Source of the DNA: Bacteroidales bacterium
GTDB lineage: Bacteria > Bacteroidota > Bacteroidia > Bacteroidales > Marinilabiliaceae
Length of the DNA: 42,837 nt
Assembly: GCA_900766825.1 (NCBI GenBank)
Contig: CAAFWU010000066.1
Span: 1 to 42,837, forward strand
Direction: 5' to 3'
Made by a program: the position numbers and the translations under genes. Shown here in pieces: positions 23,307 to 32,662 of this stretch (positions are counted from its first letter, which is position 1; each line of letters opens with the position of its first letter). The notes under the pieces are model-generated. The model worked only from the letters and a program-made list of their open reading frames with translations. It had not been told where the DNA came from and did not search any database.

Positions 23307-25316
23307 TTATTTAACTGCCATGCGGAAGACGTAGAATGTCTTGGCGTTGAGAGTAACCTTGAGTTCGTTGCCTGCGGGTGCGGCCAGCGAGCTAATCTGA
23401 GGAACCACTGCGGTTGGGTTGTCAAGAGTGTTCTCGGTCACGGGGTCGTCAGCATGCAGGGTGGTCACTGAGGTCTCGCCCAGCTTCTGCTTTTTGCCTA
23501 AGCCTTTGAACTGAAGGGTGAGTTCCTGCTGCTGGTCGCTCACGTTGGCCACCTTGACCACGAAGCTGCCATCGTTGGCATCGTAGACAGCCGAGGCGCT
23601 CAAGCCGTTTTGGTCGTCGTTGCCAGCCAGAGGCTTGCCGTTGGCCGTCATCTTGAGTACGTTGGTGCCCTTGTTGGTCGAGAAGAGCTGCTGAACGTAG
23701 TAGGAGGCGGTGCGGACGCTGCGGGTGTTGTCGTACCAAATCATGTCGGGGCGCCATTGCCAACCCTCAACGTGGGCGAAGAGGGGTGCGTAGGTGGCCA
23801 TGCGTACAATGTCGGCATTGCGCTCGAGACCCGTCATGAAGGCTGCCTCAAGAAGCGAAGCGTTGAAGTGGTTCCATTTCTTGCCCTTGCCATGGCATGC
23901 ATATTCGCCAGCGAATACCTTGGGACCCTTGCGGTCGTAGTTGTCGTAGCGATTGCCCTGAGCCAAGAACCAAGTCTCGGGACGGTAGAAGTGTTCGTCA
24001 ACCAAATCGGCACCCAACTTCTTCATTTCGGGCCAGAGGAAGTCGAACTGCTTGCCCTCGGAGTCGGGACCCGACGAGCCTACAATTTTAATCTCGGGGT
24101 GTGCCTTGCGGATGGTCTCCACAAAGAACTTCAGACGGTCGGGGTAGAGTTGATCCCATTGCTCGTTGCCAATGCCAATATATTTGAGGTTGAAGGGCTC
24201 GGCGTGACCCATGTCGGCACGGAGCTTGCCCCACTTGGTTGTGGTGGCGCCATTGGCGAACTCAATGAGATCCAAGGCGTCGTCGATATAGGGCTTCAGG
24301 GCCTCGGCTGTGGCCTCAACGTGAGCCTCTTTATTGTTGTTTTGGAACTGACAGGCCAAACCTACGCTCAGGATTGGAAGGGGCTCAGCACCAATGTCTT
24401 CCGAGAGAAGGAAGAATTCGTAGAAGCCCAAACCATAGCTCTGGTGATAGTCGGGGAAGTGACGATTAGGGAAGGTGTATTCCCAACGGTTCTCGTTCAG
24501 AGGGCGGTTTTCTACGGGGCCCACGCTATTTTTCCATTGGTAGCGGCTGGCCAAGTCGGTGCCCTCCACAATGCATCCGCCAGGGAAACGGAGCACTCCA
24601 GGTTTGATGTCGGCCAATGCCTGTGCCAAGTCGGTGCGGAGGCCATTCTCGCGTCCCTTCCAAGTGTCGGTGGGGAAGAGCGAAATGTGGTCCAAATCAA
24701 CGGCTGCGCCAGCCAAGAAGATGCGGAGCTTGCCCTTGGCCACGTCGGCATTGCTCTTGACCGTGGCGGTGTACTTTTTCCACTCCTTACCCTCAATGGT
24801 CACCTGAGTGTGGCCCATAACCTGAGTCTCGCCCATCGAGGCTGGGTCTATGAGTTCCACCTGCAGTTTGCTGTTGTCCTCCACGGCGCGAGCCCATACG
24901 CTGAATCGGTACTCATGACCTTTTTGCAGTGCCACGCCAAAGAAGCCCTCGTTGCTGAGGCCTGTGCGTTTGTGCCTATGCCCTGGGTCGCTGAGGCGAA
25001 CGTAGTGTGGGTTGCGGTCGAAGGCGGGGGCATCGGTGCGAACCTCGAATTTGCCAAAGGCCTCCCAACCCATCAGGCTTTGGGGGAACTCAAATGAACG
25101 GTTTTTGACCATTTCGGCATAGAGACCACCATCGGCTGCGTAGTTGATGTCCTCGAAGAAGAGACCGTACATGGTCTTGGCCACGTCGGCGCCCTTGGCG
25201 GGTTTGCTCACGTCAATGACAGCGGTCTGCTGGGCCATGGCTGCGGTGCCGCCCATCAGCAGTGCCAGCGAGGCCAAAGAGGCTGTGGCAATGGTGCTTA
25301 TCTTGTTTTTTTGCAT
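23307..25316 (-). CDS. GH51 alpha-L-arabinofuranosidase with N-terminal carbohydrate-binding-like domain
   Basis: A 669-residue exported enzyme that releases arabinofuranose from arabinan or arabinoxylan. The signal peptide ends AAMAQQ. The early segment MYGLFFEDINYAADGGLYAE is the GH51 start. Next comes a beta-sandwich insert (about residues 75-215) resembling CBM4/9, with NPHYVRLSDPG and GHEYRFSVWARA. Then the TIM barrel: GVLRFPGGCIVEG, the acid/base Glu385 in GIGNEQW, and the nucleophile Glu471 in FAGEYACHG. A small beta-rich C-terminal domain follows. The second gene of a two-GH51 minus-strand operon, 81 bases after the upstream one. Confidence 0.93.
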   Translation of the reverse strand: MQKNKISTIATASLASLALLMGGTAAMAQQTAVIDVSKPAKGADVAKTMYGLFFEDINYAADGGLYAEMVKNRSFEFPQSLMGWEAFGKFEVRTDAPAFDRNPHYVRLSDPGHRHKRTGLSNEGFFGVALQKGHEYRFSVWARAVEDNSKLQVELIDPASMGETQVMGHTQVTIEGKEWKKYTATVKSNADVAKGKLRIFLAGAAVDLDHISLFPTDTWKGRENGLRTDLAQALADIKPGVLRFPGGCIVEGTDLASRYQWKNSVGPVENRPLNENRWEYTFPNRHFPDYHQSYGLGFYEFFLLSEDIGAEPLPILSVGLACQFQNNNKEAHVEATAEALKPYIDDALDLIEFANGATTTKWGKLRADMGHAEPFNLKYIGIGNEQWDQLYPDRLKFFVETIRKAHPEIKIVGSSGPDSEGKQFDFLWPEMKKLGADLVDEHFYRPETWFLAQGNRYDNYDRKGPKVFAGEYACHGKGKKWNHFNASLLEAAFMTGLERNADIVRMATYAPLFAHVEGWQWRPDMIWYDNTRSVRTASYYVQQLFSTNKGTNVLKMTANGKPLAGNDDQNGLSASAVYDANDGSFVVKVANVSDQQQELTLQFKGLGKKQKLGETSVTTLHADDPVTENTLDNPTAVVPQISSLAAPAGNELKVTLNAKTFYVFRMAVK

Positions 25317-25397
25317 CTTGTTTTCTTACACTTATTTTTTTGTGGTGCGTAGGGTGTATCTTTTTTCTTGTGGCTCCAGATGAGTGGGGTCGGGGGC

Positions 25398-26948
25398 CTA
25401 CTTCACGGCAAAGGTTACCACCGATTTGGCTGGCATCTTAACGGTGAGGATGCCATCTTTAATCTTTACATCGTCGAAGCCTGCAAGCTCAATCTTGTCG
25501 GGGGTCTCGAAGGAGTTGAAGTCGTTGATGTTGGTAGAGGTGAGCACCTGAGCATCGGCAACGCCTTTGGCCTTGAAGCCACGTACGTCCACCTTGACGG
25601 TCACGGCCTTGTTGAGGTCCAAGTTGGCCAGCGATACGTGGATTACGCCGTCCTTGTCTTTTGAGGCTGAGGCACTTACCTGATCGGCTTTGAATTTGCC
25701 ATTCTCAATCTTGGAGCATGTGGTGGTTGAGGGAAGCAGGGTAGCGTCCTGATGAACCTTGTACATGTCGAAGATGTGGTAGGTTGGGGTGAGGAGCATC
25801 TTGTCGCCGTCGGTGAAGATGATGGCCTGTAGCACATTGATTATCTGTGCGAGGTTGGCCATGCGAACGCGGTCGGCATGTTTGTGGAAGATGTTGAGGG
25901 TAACTGCGGCCACGAGGGCATCGCGCATGGTGTTTTGCTGGAAGAGGAAGCCAGGGTTGGTACCGGGCTCCACATTGTACCACGTGCCCCATTCGTCAAC
26001 AACCAAAGCTACGCTCTTCTCGGGATCGTACTTGGTCATGATGGCGTCGTGACGGGTGATGAGCTCGTCCATATAGTATGCTCTCTCCATGGTCTGAACG
26101 TACTGTTGGTCGGAGAATTGGGTTGCAGAACCCTTGTCATCCCAACCACCTGGGTGCACGTAGTAGTGGAGCGAGAGACCCCACATCATGCGTGCGGGCA
26201 CATTGCGCATCACGGTCTCGGTCCAGTTGTAGTCTGCCACATTGGCACCGCCAGCCACCTTGAGCAAGTGGTTCTGACCATAGTCGCGTGCAAAGGTCTG
26301 ATAGCGACGGTAGAGGTCGGAGTAGTAGGCGGGTGTCATGTTGCCACCGCAGCCCCAGCTCTCGTTGCCCACGGCCAAGAAGTTAACCTTCCAAGGCTTC
26401 TCGCGACCGTTTTGTTTGCGGAGGTTGGCCATGGGGCTCTCGCCCTCGAAGGTCATGTACTCCACCCAGTCGCTCAACTCCTCCACAGAGCCGCTGCCCA
26501 CGTTGCCGCAGACATAGGGCTCGGTGCCAATCTCTTCGCACATATTCAGGAACTCGTTGGTGCCGAACGAGTTGTCCTCCACCACGCCGCCCCAGTGGGT
26601 GTTAATCATCTTGGCACGATTCTCCTGAGGACCAATGCCGTCGCGCCAGTGATATTCGTCGGCAAAGCAGCCGCCAGGCCAACGCAGGTTGGGTATGCGA
26701 ATGTTTTTCAGTGCATCGATAACGTCTTTGCGAACGCCATTAACGTTGGGTATGTTGGAGTCTTTGCCAACCCAGAGACCGCCATAGATGCAGTGACCGA
26801 GGTGCTCCGAGAAGTGACCGTAGATGTGTCGGCTGATGGTTGTCTGGCCCATGTCGGCGTTCACAACCACGGTGGCGTCTTGTGCAAAAGAGGTTGCGCA
26901 AGCACCTGCGGCCATCATTAGGCCGAGCAGTTTGCTGAGATGTGTCAT
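25398..26948 (-). CDS. GH51 alpha-L-arabinofuranosidase
   Basis: A 516-residue exported arabinofuranosidase, the standard GH51 layout without the extra beta-sandwich of its neighbour. Signal peptide MTHLSKLLGLMMAAGACATSF, then HIYGHFSEHLGHCIYGGLWV, RWPGGCFADEYHWRDGIGP, acid/base Glu196 in VGNESWGCGG, HYYVHPGGW, nucleophile Glu319 in VVDEWGTWY, and a C-terminal beta domain. The two neighbours are too dissimilar to be a recent duplication; they probably differ in substrate (linear oligosaccharide versus branched polymer), which is inference. The first gene of the operon. No SusC/SusD or regulator gene is adjacent. Confidence 0.95.
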   Translation of the reverse strand: MTHLSKLLGLMMAAGACATSFAQDATVVVNADMGQTTISRHIYGHFSEHLGHCIYGGLWVGKDSNIPNVNGVRKDVIDALKNIRIPNLRWPGGCFADEYHWRDGIGPQENRAKMINTHWGGVVEDNSFGTNEFLNMCEEIGTEPYVCGNVGSGSVEELSDWVEYMTFEGESPMANLRKQNGREKPWKVNFLAVGNESWGCGGNMTPAYYSDLYRRYQTFARDYGQNHLLKVAGGANVADYNWTETVMRNVPARMMWGLSLHYYVHPGGWDDKGSATQFSDQQYVQTMERAYYMDELITRHDAIMTKYDPEKSVALVVDEWGTWYNVEPGTNPGFLFQQNTMRDALVAAVTLNIFHKHADRVRMANLAQIINVLQAIIFTDGDKMLLTPTYHIFDMYKVHQDATLLPSTTTCSKIENGKFKADQVSASASKDKDGVIHVSLANLDLNKAVTVKVDVRGFKAKGVADAQVLTSTNINDFNSFETPDKIELAGFDDVKIKDGILTVKMPAKSVVTFAVK

Positions 26949-27373
26949 ATCTTTTTTTGTTGTATTTTTTATTTACTTATTCTCTTTAAGAGGTTCGTGA
27001 GGGCGCATATTCACCTTTCTTATCGCTTCCTGTTTTCTACTTGGGGAATGTTGGAAAAGGGAGTAATATGTGCAACGGCAAAATCTCTTACGAATGCAAA
27101 TATCTCAAATACAATGCAAAAAAAGGTGGACAAAAATGTATTTATTGCACCCTTTTGGTAAAAAACTGTTCGTTTAACTACCCTATTTTCTCTTTTTAAT
27201 GGGGTGTTTTTATGTATCGTCTTGTTGCTATTGGTCTTAAAATCAAGTCGTTCTGTGGTTAATATTTCGTAAGCCCAACTCAGTTATCCCTATCGCTAAT
27301 GCAAAAATTTATTTTCCTCTTGCTCTCTTTTTTGCACTACTTTTCACACTCGCCCCTTATTTCCCCCTCATCC
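26949..27373. other. AT-rich intergenic region upstream of the GH51 operon
   Basis: No credible gene. It should hold the GH51 promoter. Several one-mismatch -7 boxes occur on the minus strand, for example GATATTTG near 27110, but none has a clear -33 partner. I see no perfect operator-like palindrome. Confidence 0.5.
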
Positions 27374-27427
27374 ACAATAAAAGAGACCCCGCCAAGTCAC
27401 AAGCCTTAGCCTGCAACTCGGTGGGGT
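27374..27427 (-). terminator. Terminator after the secreted endonuclease gene
   Basis: Two 19-base arms within 27386-27427 pair with one mismatch and a few G-T pairs around a four-base loop. Read on the minus strand the stem is followed by CTCTTTTATT. It lies 27 bases after the endonuclease stop. Confidence 0.88.
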
Positions 27428-27453
27428 ATGTGTCGAAACCAAAATATGTTTCT

Positions 27454-29088
27454 CTATCGAATTATGGTGAGCCAAGACTTACCCTCTTGGGTAACCACAA
27501 CCAATCCCTTGTACCCACAAAGCGAGCGAAGCGACCTGCCGTTCAATGTAGTCACGCCAAAAGGTTTGTTAAGATCCAAATGATTGCCCTTGCGATTCCT
27601 CATCTGATCCATCAGCACGTTCTTGATGTCCGATGGAGTCTCCTCCGTGCTGCTGCCCTTGGTGCCCGTCACCTTAACGTCCTTAATCTCCCAAGTGGAG
27701 GCAATTGACGATGTGCTGGTGTAATGGAAACAGATCTGTATGCTCTTGCCCGCAAAAGCACTGAGGTCAATCTCGCCGCTTGCCACGAAGTCCCAAGAGT
27801 TGCCAGAGGGCCATGTGCCCACGGTCAGTGCAATCTCCTCACCTTCGCAAAGTACGGTCACGCTGAGCCTATCCGCGGGATCGTCGGTCTTAATGAAGTT
27901 CAAAGCGTGGTTGAAGGTGAGCTTGATGTCCGTGCGATCGGTTAGGTCGATGGCTGGTGTCAGCAAGGTGGCGTTGGTCTCGTAGGCTTTGCTGGAGACG
28001 TAGCCCGAGGCCTTCCATCCGTAGTCCGATGTTTGCCAAACCAACTTATTGGAGCCAAAGGTGTTGTTCGCGGCCGTCATGTTGCCCGTGTTGGTTATGC
28101 AGTCCGCCACGTATATCACGCTCTCGTCCGTGGGGTCGGTGGTGGGTTGCTCGGGGCCGGAGGGAAGTTCGGAGGCATCGAAATGGGCATAACGATCATC
28201 GTCCGATGCTGTGGTCACGGCATTGGTTAGGTCGAATGCCACGGAGGTGCTGTCGCCCCACAAGTAGTCGGCCAAGAAGGGAAAGTCGATAAAGGGGTTA
28301 CGGTTGCCCTGAATATCGTATACGGCATCGTTTCGCTTGGTCTCTATATTGTCCACCTTGTCGGCACGCACCCAACTGAGGTATAGTTCCTGAGCCCAAG
28401 GCAAGAGTGTCTGCCAGCTGTCGGGGTCAATGGTTTGCAGACCCATGCTTGTCCACCCGAGGTCCTGATAGCATACGGCCATATACATATAGGTGCGGGA
28501 AAAATCGCCCTTCCAGCCATCGCCAGGCTCCCAACAGTTCTGTACTGTGCCGTTCACTGTGCCTTTGCCCACCTTATCGTAGCCTTCGCCGCCGCTGCTG
28601 GTCACATTGGTAACCACGCCCATGGGGTAGTTGCTCTTGCTGCTGTTGTCGACCGAGGGACTTGGGTAGAGGTGGTGAATATCCTTATAGGCATTGTTAT
28701 TTGTGCCGCCCCACCAACTTTTGGGCATCGAGTGTTCGATGTTCATGCCGCTGGGCACGCTGCCCTTGGTCCCAAAGGTGAACGTGGCATTGCTATATCT
28801 GTTGATAACAGAGCCATCGTCGGCACGGTCGGTCTCGTAGAATGCGCCCCATGTTTTGTTGGCACCTGTGCCATAGCTAATTACGGTGTGGTTGAGCAAC
28901 AGACTGCTCAGAGCGTTTTTTAGCTGCGCCCCTTTGAGACCATCCACGCTCTGGTAGTAGGTCTTCAGTTGGGAGCGTGTGGCTGCCACGGCGGGCTTGG
29001 GGTTTGTTGCGAAAACCATGGTTGCTAAGACCGATAGCGTTGCCCCCTTAGATAGCAGGCTGTTGACGCTGCGCGTGATACTGTTCAT
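27454..29088 (-). CDS. Secreted endonuclease I family protein with C-terminal anchor-type domain
   Basis: A 544-residue exported nuclease of the EndA/endonuclease I type (PF04231). I chose the ATG at 29088 over a TTG at 29112. The leader around MNSITRSVNSLLSKGATLSV is hydrophobic and ends near AVAATRS. Catalytic landmarks are NIEHSMPKSWWGG (Glu118, His119) and HHLYPS (138-143), followed by NYPMG and a conserved core ending FPFLADYLWGD. After a TTDPTDE linker comes a beta-sandwich resembling choice-of-anchor/CBM modules (LTFNHALNFI, WEIKDVKVTG). The end (VTTLNGRSL, GLVVVTQEGKSWLTIIR) is a degenerate T9SS-like tail. Probable role: DNA degradation outside the cell for nutrients or biofilm. Confidence 0.88.
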   Translation of the reverse strand: MNSITRSVNSLLSKGATLSVLATMVFATNPKPAVAATRSQLKTYYQSVDGLKGAQLKNALSSLLLNHTVISYGTGANKTWGAFYETDRADDGSVINRYSNATFTFGTKGSVPSGMNIEHSMPKSWWGGTNNNAYKDIHHLYPSPSVDNSSKSNYPMGVVTNVTSSGGEGYDKVGKGTVNGTVQNCWEPGDGWKGDFSRTYMYMAVCYQDLGWTSMGLQTIDPDSWQTLLPWAQELYLSWVRADKVDNIETKRNDAVYDIQGNRNPFIDFPFLADYLWGDSTSVAFDLTNAVTTASDDDRYAHFDASELPSGPEQPTTDPTDESVIYVADCITNTGNMTAANNTFGSNKLVWQTSDYGWKASGYVSSKAYETNATLLTPAIDLTDRTDIKLTFNHALNFIKTDDPADRLSVTVLCEGEEIALTVGTWPSGNSWDFVASGEIDLSAFAGKSIQICFHYTSTSSIASTWEIKDVKVTGTKGSSTEETPSDIKNVLMDQMRNRKGNHLDLNKPFGVTTLNGRSLRSLCGYKGLVVVTQEGKSWLTIIR

Positions 29089-29105
29089 CTTAATCTTGTT
29101 TTCGT

Positions 29106-29121
29106 CTCGCAAGATTGCGAG
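29106..29121 (-). promoter_or_regulatory. Hairpin in the leader of the endonuclease gene
   Basis: CTCGCAA (29106-29112) and TTGCGAG (29115-29121) form a 7-bp stem with a two-base loop, 18 bases upstream of the ATG. It is too short for a terminator and could affect translation or be a binding site. Confidence 0.4.
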
Positions 29122-29261
29122 TGTGTGTTTGAAAAATTAGTTGTCTATTTGGAGACTAAAGTATATGATTTGGTGGAGTTATTTGTTGCTTTTGTGTTAA
29201 AAAAGATGGAGGGAATAGAATGAAGTCGTAGTTCTATTTTGAAGTAAACCGTAGCCACCGC

Positions 29262-29313
29262 AACAAATAAAAATAGTTGGCGAGTAGAGAGCCAACCTCT
29301 CAACTCGCCAACT
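29262..29313 (-). terminator. Terminator after the duplicated Ig-like protein gene
   Basis: AGTTGGCGAGT (29275-29285) pairs perfectly with ACTCGCCAACT (29303-29313) around a 17-base loop. Read on the minus strand it is followed by ATTTTTATTTG. Confidence 0.87.
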
Positions 29314-29348
29314 AAAAGAAATTCAACGCAGTGTGTCGTTATGCAATG

Positions 29349-31412
29349 CTATTTCTGCAACTTGAGAACACCGTTAATAATAACCAAGCCCTTATAGGAA
29401 GCACTCACGCGACGACCATTGATGTCGTAGATAACACCATTACCCATCTTCTCGCTGCTGATGTTGCGAACAGCCTGACGATCAGCCTCGCTCTTGAGAA
29501 TGTAGAGGGTAGGTTTGGTGTAAGCCTCGCTTGTGGTAGAGTAGCAACCGAATGTGCCGTAGCTCGAGTCGTAGTTCACAACCTTCTCCTTGCCTATGTT
29601 GGTGATGGTAGCCTCACCGCTCACAGCATCTATTGTTGCGCTCCACAGATAGTTGGAGGCAGAGGTGAGGTCGGTTGTATAGTTGTAGCTGTTGTGGGTG
29701 TCATCCATGTAGAGGTACTTATCGTAAGCATTCTTGATAGCAAAGTCATCGCCATTCTTCTCGAAAGTATAGATAGCATCGGTCTCCACAAAGAGGCTCT
29801 CGCCATTGTCGCCAACCTCTTTCTTAGGCAAAAACTCGTAGTTTTTATCTTCATTAGAGTAAGCACTCATCAGCTGGTCACCTACCTTGACTACGAGTGC
29901 ATAGTGCAAACCGTCAGCAACTTTAGAAGCCTTGATAACCTCCACAGCCTCCACCACAGTGATGGTGCATGTGGCTGAGCCCGCCTGGTACTCCTCGTTT
30001 TCGGGGCATGTGGCTGTAATGATAGCCTTGCCCGCTGTACCAGTGATGGTTATCACACCCTCTGCGCTAACAGTGGCCACGCTCTCGTTCGATGATTTGA
30101 AGCTAACGCTTGCCGAAGTCTTGGCACTGAATGTAGGCACGGTGTAGTCCATACCCTTGAACACTTTAAGCGAAGTTTCGCTGAATGCCAATTCGGCCTC
30201 TGCCTTGGTCGAGGGAACATACTCAGTCTGCTCGCTCCTTACAATGTAGAGGACGGGCACTACATATGTCTCCTTAGGATCTCCAGTGTAGGCACCAAAC
30301 GAAGTGTTTTGTGTTGAGTAATAAACCACAGAGTTGTTGGTCTGGTTGGTTAGCAAACCATCGTTTATAGTCCAGTTTTCTGCTGGAATATCGGTGCTGT
30401 AGGAGTAGTTTTTCTTGCCGCTCTGCTGGTAAACATACTTGTCATAAGCATTCTTTACAATGTAGCATGCTGTGCCCTGCTCCACCGTGTAGAGTGCATC
30501 GTCCTCAACGCAAAGGGCATCACCAAGGCTTATAACGTCCCTAACTGGCAAGTACTCAGCATCATTAGCAGGGCTCTCGCTCGAGTAAGCACAAACAACC
30601 TTAGCCCCGCTCTCGGTGCTTAGCTCCACAATCAAAGCATAATGTGCATTCTCCACAAAGTGTGTGGCAGGAATAATCTCTGTAGCCTTAGCCACCGATA
30701 TAGTTGTTGAAGCCGAACCCGCAGCGTAGGTATCGTTTGCCTCGCAGCTTGCCTTGATGACAGCAGTGCCCACTTTGCCCGTTAGCGTAATCTTGCCCTC
30801 GGCATCTACGGTGGCCACCTCATCGTTGTCCGACTCAAAAGAGACCTCTGCAGTCGTTGTCTTGCTTAGTGTTGGCAACGTTGTCTCCTGCAGCGCCCCG
30901 TCCAAAATGTAAGCCTTAACCTCCTTTGCACTCCATGCCAATTCAGGCTGGCTCAAAACTGGGGTGTCGGAGGTTACGTAGGTTACCACAATGCTGGTGA
31001 ATCTAAGCTGTTGTTTGGCAGAAAAAGTGACTGAAGTTGTTGCATTGCCACTCCATGTGCCTATTTTACCATCATAAGAGTAATCTTCGCCCAAGCCGTC
31101 TATGTTGCCAGGACCATATTTTGAAGTGTTATTAGCAGTACAAGCTACCTCAATCTTAGTAATCTTGTAACCGTCAATCACAGAAATAGTAGCTGTTTCA
31201 CTTGCAAACACACTGAAGTTGTCTGCATTAATTGTTCCTTTGGTAGTTGCAAAGGAAACAATTTCGTCAAGCGTAGCGGTGTAAAGAGCGCTTGTTGTAG
31301 ATGGAAACGAAGCATTAGTAAAAGTAACACTCTTCTCCTCAGCCATTGCCCCCGTCACAAAAGCCATGAGTAGCAAGGCGCAGGAAAGTAAAACTCGTAA
31401 GTTTCTTTTCAT
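29349..31412 (-). CDS. Secreted surface protein with duplicated Ig-like/beta module and T9SS-like tail
   Basis: A 687-residue exported protein of unknown function. The signal peptide ends TGAMAEE. An N-terminal beta domain (to about residue 155) contains TSIVVTYVTSDTP. Two copies of a composite module follow (about residues 165-400 and 405-645). Each has a Big_2-like Ig domain (VSFESDNDEVATVDAEGKIT versus VSFKSSNESVATVSAEGVIT) and a second part with HYALIV/HYALVV, EYLPVRDV/EFLPKKEV, KNAYDKYVY/KNAYDKYLY and PVLYIVRSE/PTLYILKSE. It ends with the common Bacteroidales tail VIYDINGRRV...KGLVIINGVLKLQK. No catalytic motif is seen. A role in adhesion or glycan binding at the cell surface is a guess. 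Confidence 0.8.
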   Translation of the reverse strand: MKRNLRVLLSCALLLMAFVTGAMAEEKSVTFTNASFPSTTSALYTATLDEIVSFATTKGTINADNFSVFASETATISVIDGYKITKIEVACTANNTSKYGPGNIDGLGEDYSYDGKIGTWSGNATTSVTFSAKQQLRFTSIVVTYVTSDTPVLSQPELAWSAKEVKAYILDGALQETTLPTLSKTTTAEVSFESDNDEVATVDAEGKITLTGKVGTAVIKASCEANDTYAAGSASTTISVAKATEIIPATHFVENAHYALIVELSTESGAKVVCAYSSESPANDAEYLPVRDVISLGDALCVEDDALYTVEQGTACYIVKNAYDKYVYQQSGKKNYSYSTDIPAENWTINDGLLTNQTNNSVVYYSTQNTSFGAYTGDPKETYVVPVLYIVRSEQTEYVPSTKAEAELAFSETSLKVFKGMDYTVPTFSAKTSASVSFKSSNESVATVSAEGVITITGTAGKAIITATCPENEEYQAGSATCTITVVEAVEVIKASKVADGLHYALVVKVGDQLMSAYSNEDKNYEFLPKKEVGDNGESLFVETDAIYTFEKNGDDFAIKNAYDKYLYMDDTHNSYNYTTDLTSASNYLWSATIDAVSGEATITNIGKEKVVNYDSSYGTFGCYSTTSEAYTKPTLYILKSEADRQAVRNISSEKMGNGVIYDINGRRVSASYKGLVIINGVLKLQK

Positions 31413-31784
31413 AGTTTGTTGTTTAATTCGCCAAGGTTCAATGTTTTATCAACCATATATGACCCCTTCGGTCATGGTTGCCTCCCACTAGCCCCTTGGT
31501 TTAGTTAGTTACATTTGCAAATTTATTCGCTCTGAACTAACATTATTCCTCGTAAAGGTTAAATAACCATTACAAATGTCACATTAGCTTGTAAAAAAAA
31601 ACATTCATACGTTATAAAAGTCCCTCAGCCCCCAGTTTACCCCTTTCCCTCCTCCCTAAACATTGTTTATTTATTCGCACGTTATGTTCCTTTTGTGCTG
31701 TTATTTATTCAACGCTTTCGATAATTTCATATCTTTGCCCCATAAGATTGAAAACCAATTTATAAAAAGCAATCATACCAAAAA
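31413..31784. promoter_or_regulatory. Divergent promoter region
   Basis: The gap between divergent genes carries an exact -7 box on each strand. On the minus strand TAAATTTG (31518-31525) would serve the Ig-like protein with a leader of about 100 bases. On the plus strand TATCTTTG (31730-31737) would serve the barrel protein with a leader of about 40 bases. -33 elements are loose (for example TTATTTATTC at 31701). No gene fits in between. Confidence 0.55.
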
Positions 31785-32423
31785 ATGAAAGCAATTAAGT
31801 TTCTGACGGTTGCCCTCGTGGCTCTCTTTTCCGTCAATGCCTTTGCTGGGTTGACCAAAGACACCCAGGGATGGACACGCCTCCAGCTCTCTTTCAACGC
31901 ACAAACATTCAAGCAAACCGAGCCCTATGAAAATGATGTCGTAAAAACCCACGGTGCAGCCCTCGGTTTCATGAAAGGCATCAACATCACCCGTCGCATT
32001 CCCCTCTTCCTCGACCTTGGTGCCAATCTTACTTGGAACCACACAAGTGAGAATGTTGGTGATGGTGAAGACAAATTCACCTTCATGAACATAGGCATCC
32101 CCGTCAACGCAGCCTATAAACTCAGTTTCTCCAGCTCCCCCATCAACATCGTCCCCTTCTTCGGTCCCAACCTCAAGTTCAACTTCATGGGCGTGCACAA
32201 ATGGGTGCCCAACAGCGGAAGCAAGGAAAAATATAACCTCTTGAAAGAGGAGGAGGGCGATGCTAATATCTTCCAATTCGGTCTCAACCTTGGTGTTGGT
32301 GTCAACATCGATAAGTTCTATGTTGGCTACACCTTCCAACCAGACCTCTCTCCCTATCAGAAGGACGGTGGCTGGAAGACCAAGACCATCAATAACTACG
32401 TAACCGTAGGCATCAACTTCTAA
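31785..32423 (+). CDS. Outer-membrane beta-barrel protein, porin-like
   Basis: A 212-residue outer-membrane protein. The signal peptide MKAIKFLTVALVALFSVNAFA is textbook. The remainder alternates short amphipathic strands and turns (PLFLDLGANLTWNHTSE, KFTFMNIGIPVNAAYKL, VPFFGPNLKFNFMGVHKW, FGLNLGVGVNIDKFYVGYTF), ending in VTVGINF, with the terminal phenylalanine typical for barrel assembly. It fits the 8-stranded OmpW/outer-membrane-barrel class; no specific family is certain. Single gene with its own promoter and terminator. Function (transport or structural) cannot be read. Confidence 0.82.
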   Translation: MKAIKFLTVALVALFSVNAFAGLTKDTQGWTRLQLSFNAQTFKQTEPYENDVVKTHGAALGFMKGINITRRIPLFLDLGANLTWNHTSENVGDGEDKFTFMNIGIPVNAAYKLSFSSSPINIVPFFGPNLKFNFMGVHKWVPNSGSKEKYNLLKEEEGDANIFQFGLNLGVGVNIDKFYVGYTFQPDLSPYQKDGGWKTKTINNYVTVGINF

Positions 32424-32451
32424 GTCTTTTCCCCAAAAGACCTCATAACAA

Positions 32452-32496
32452 AGGTGTGACCCCGCAACATCCTCTGCAGGGTCACACCTCTTTTAT
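32452..32496 (+). terminator. Terminator after the barrel protein gene
   Basis: AGGTGTGACCC (32452-32462) pairs perfectly with GGGTCACACCT (32479-32489), followed by CTTTTATT. Confidence 0.9.
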
Positions 32497-32549
32497 TGCC
32501 TTATGCCCAATCCCCCAAAGCATTAAAACAAAAAAAGATGGCTCATAAG

Positions 32550-32581
32550 TTGCAATTATTCACCACAAACCACTAACTTTG
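32550..32581 (+). promoter_or_regulatory. Promoter of rplS
   Basis: TAACTTTG (32574-32581) is an exact -7 match with TTGC at 32550-32553 as the -33 element, 20 bases between. The rplS leader is about 75 bases. Confidence 0.65.
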
Positions 32582-32662
32582 CATCCGTTCTGCGTAGCCT
32601 CTGGTCGAACAAGGGTGTCGGTAAATGCTGCGTTATCATAAAACCATTATTGTTCAAAAACA

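Noticed and set aside
23610..25097. 495-residue plus-strand open frame opposite the GH51 gene
   Set aside because: It lies wholly antisense to an enzyme with intact catalytic motifs; its Val/Gly/Leu-rich translation is a codon-bias shadow.
25878..26921. 347-residue plus-strand open frame opposite the second GH51 gene
   Set aside because: Same reason: antisense to a clearly coding gene, no domain, no promoter.
20812..31412. Polysaccharide utilisation locus
   Set aside because: There are glycosidases but no SusC/SusD pair, hybrid two-component system or ECF sigma pair in the window.
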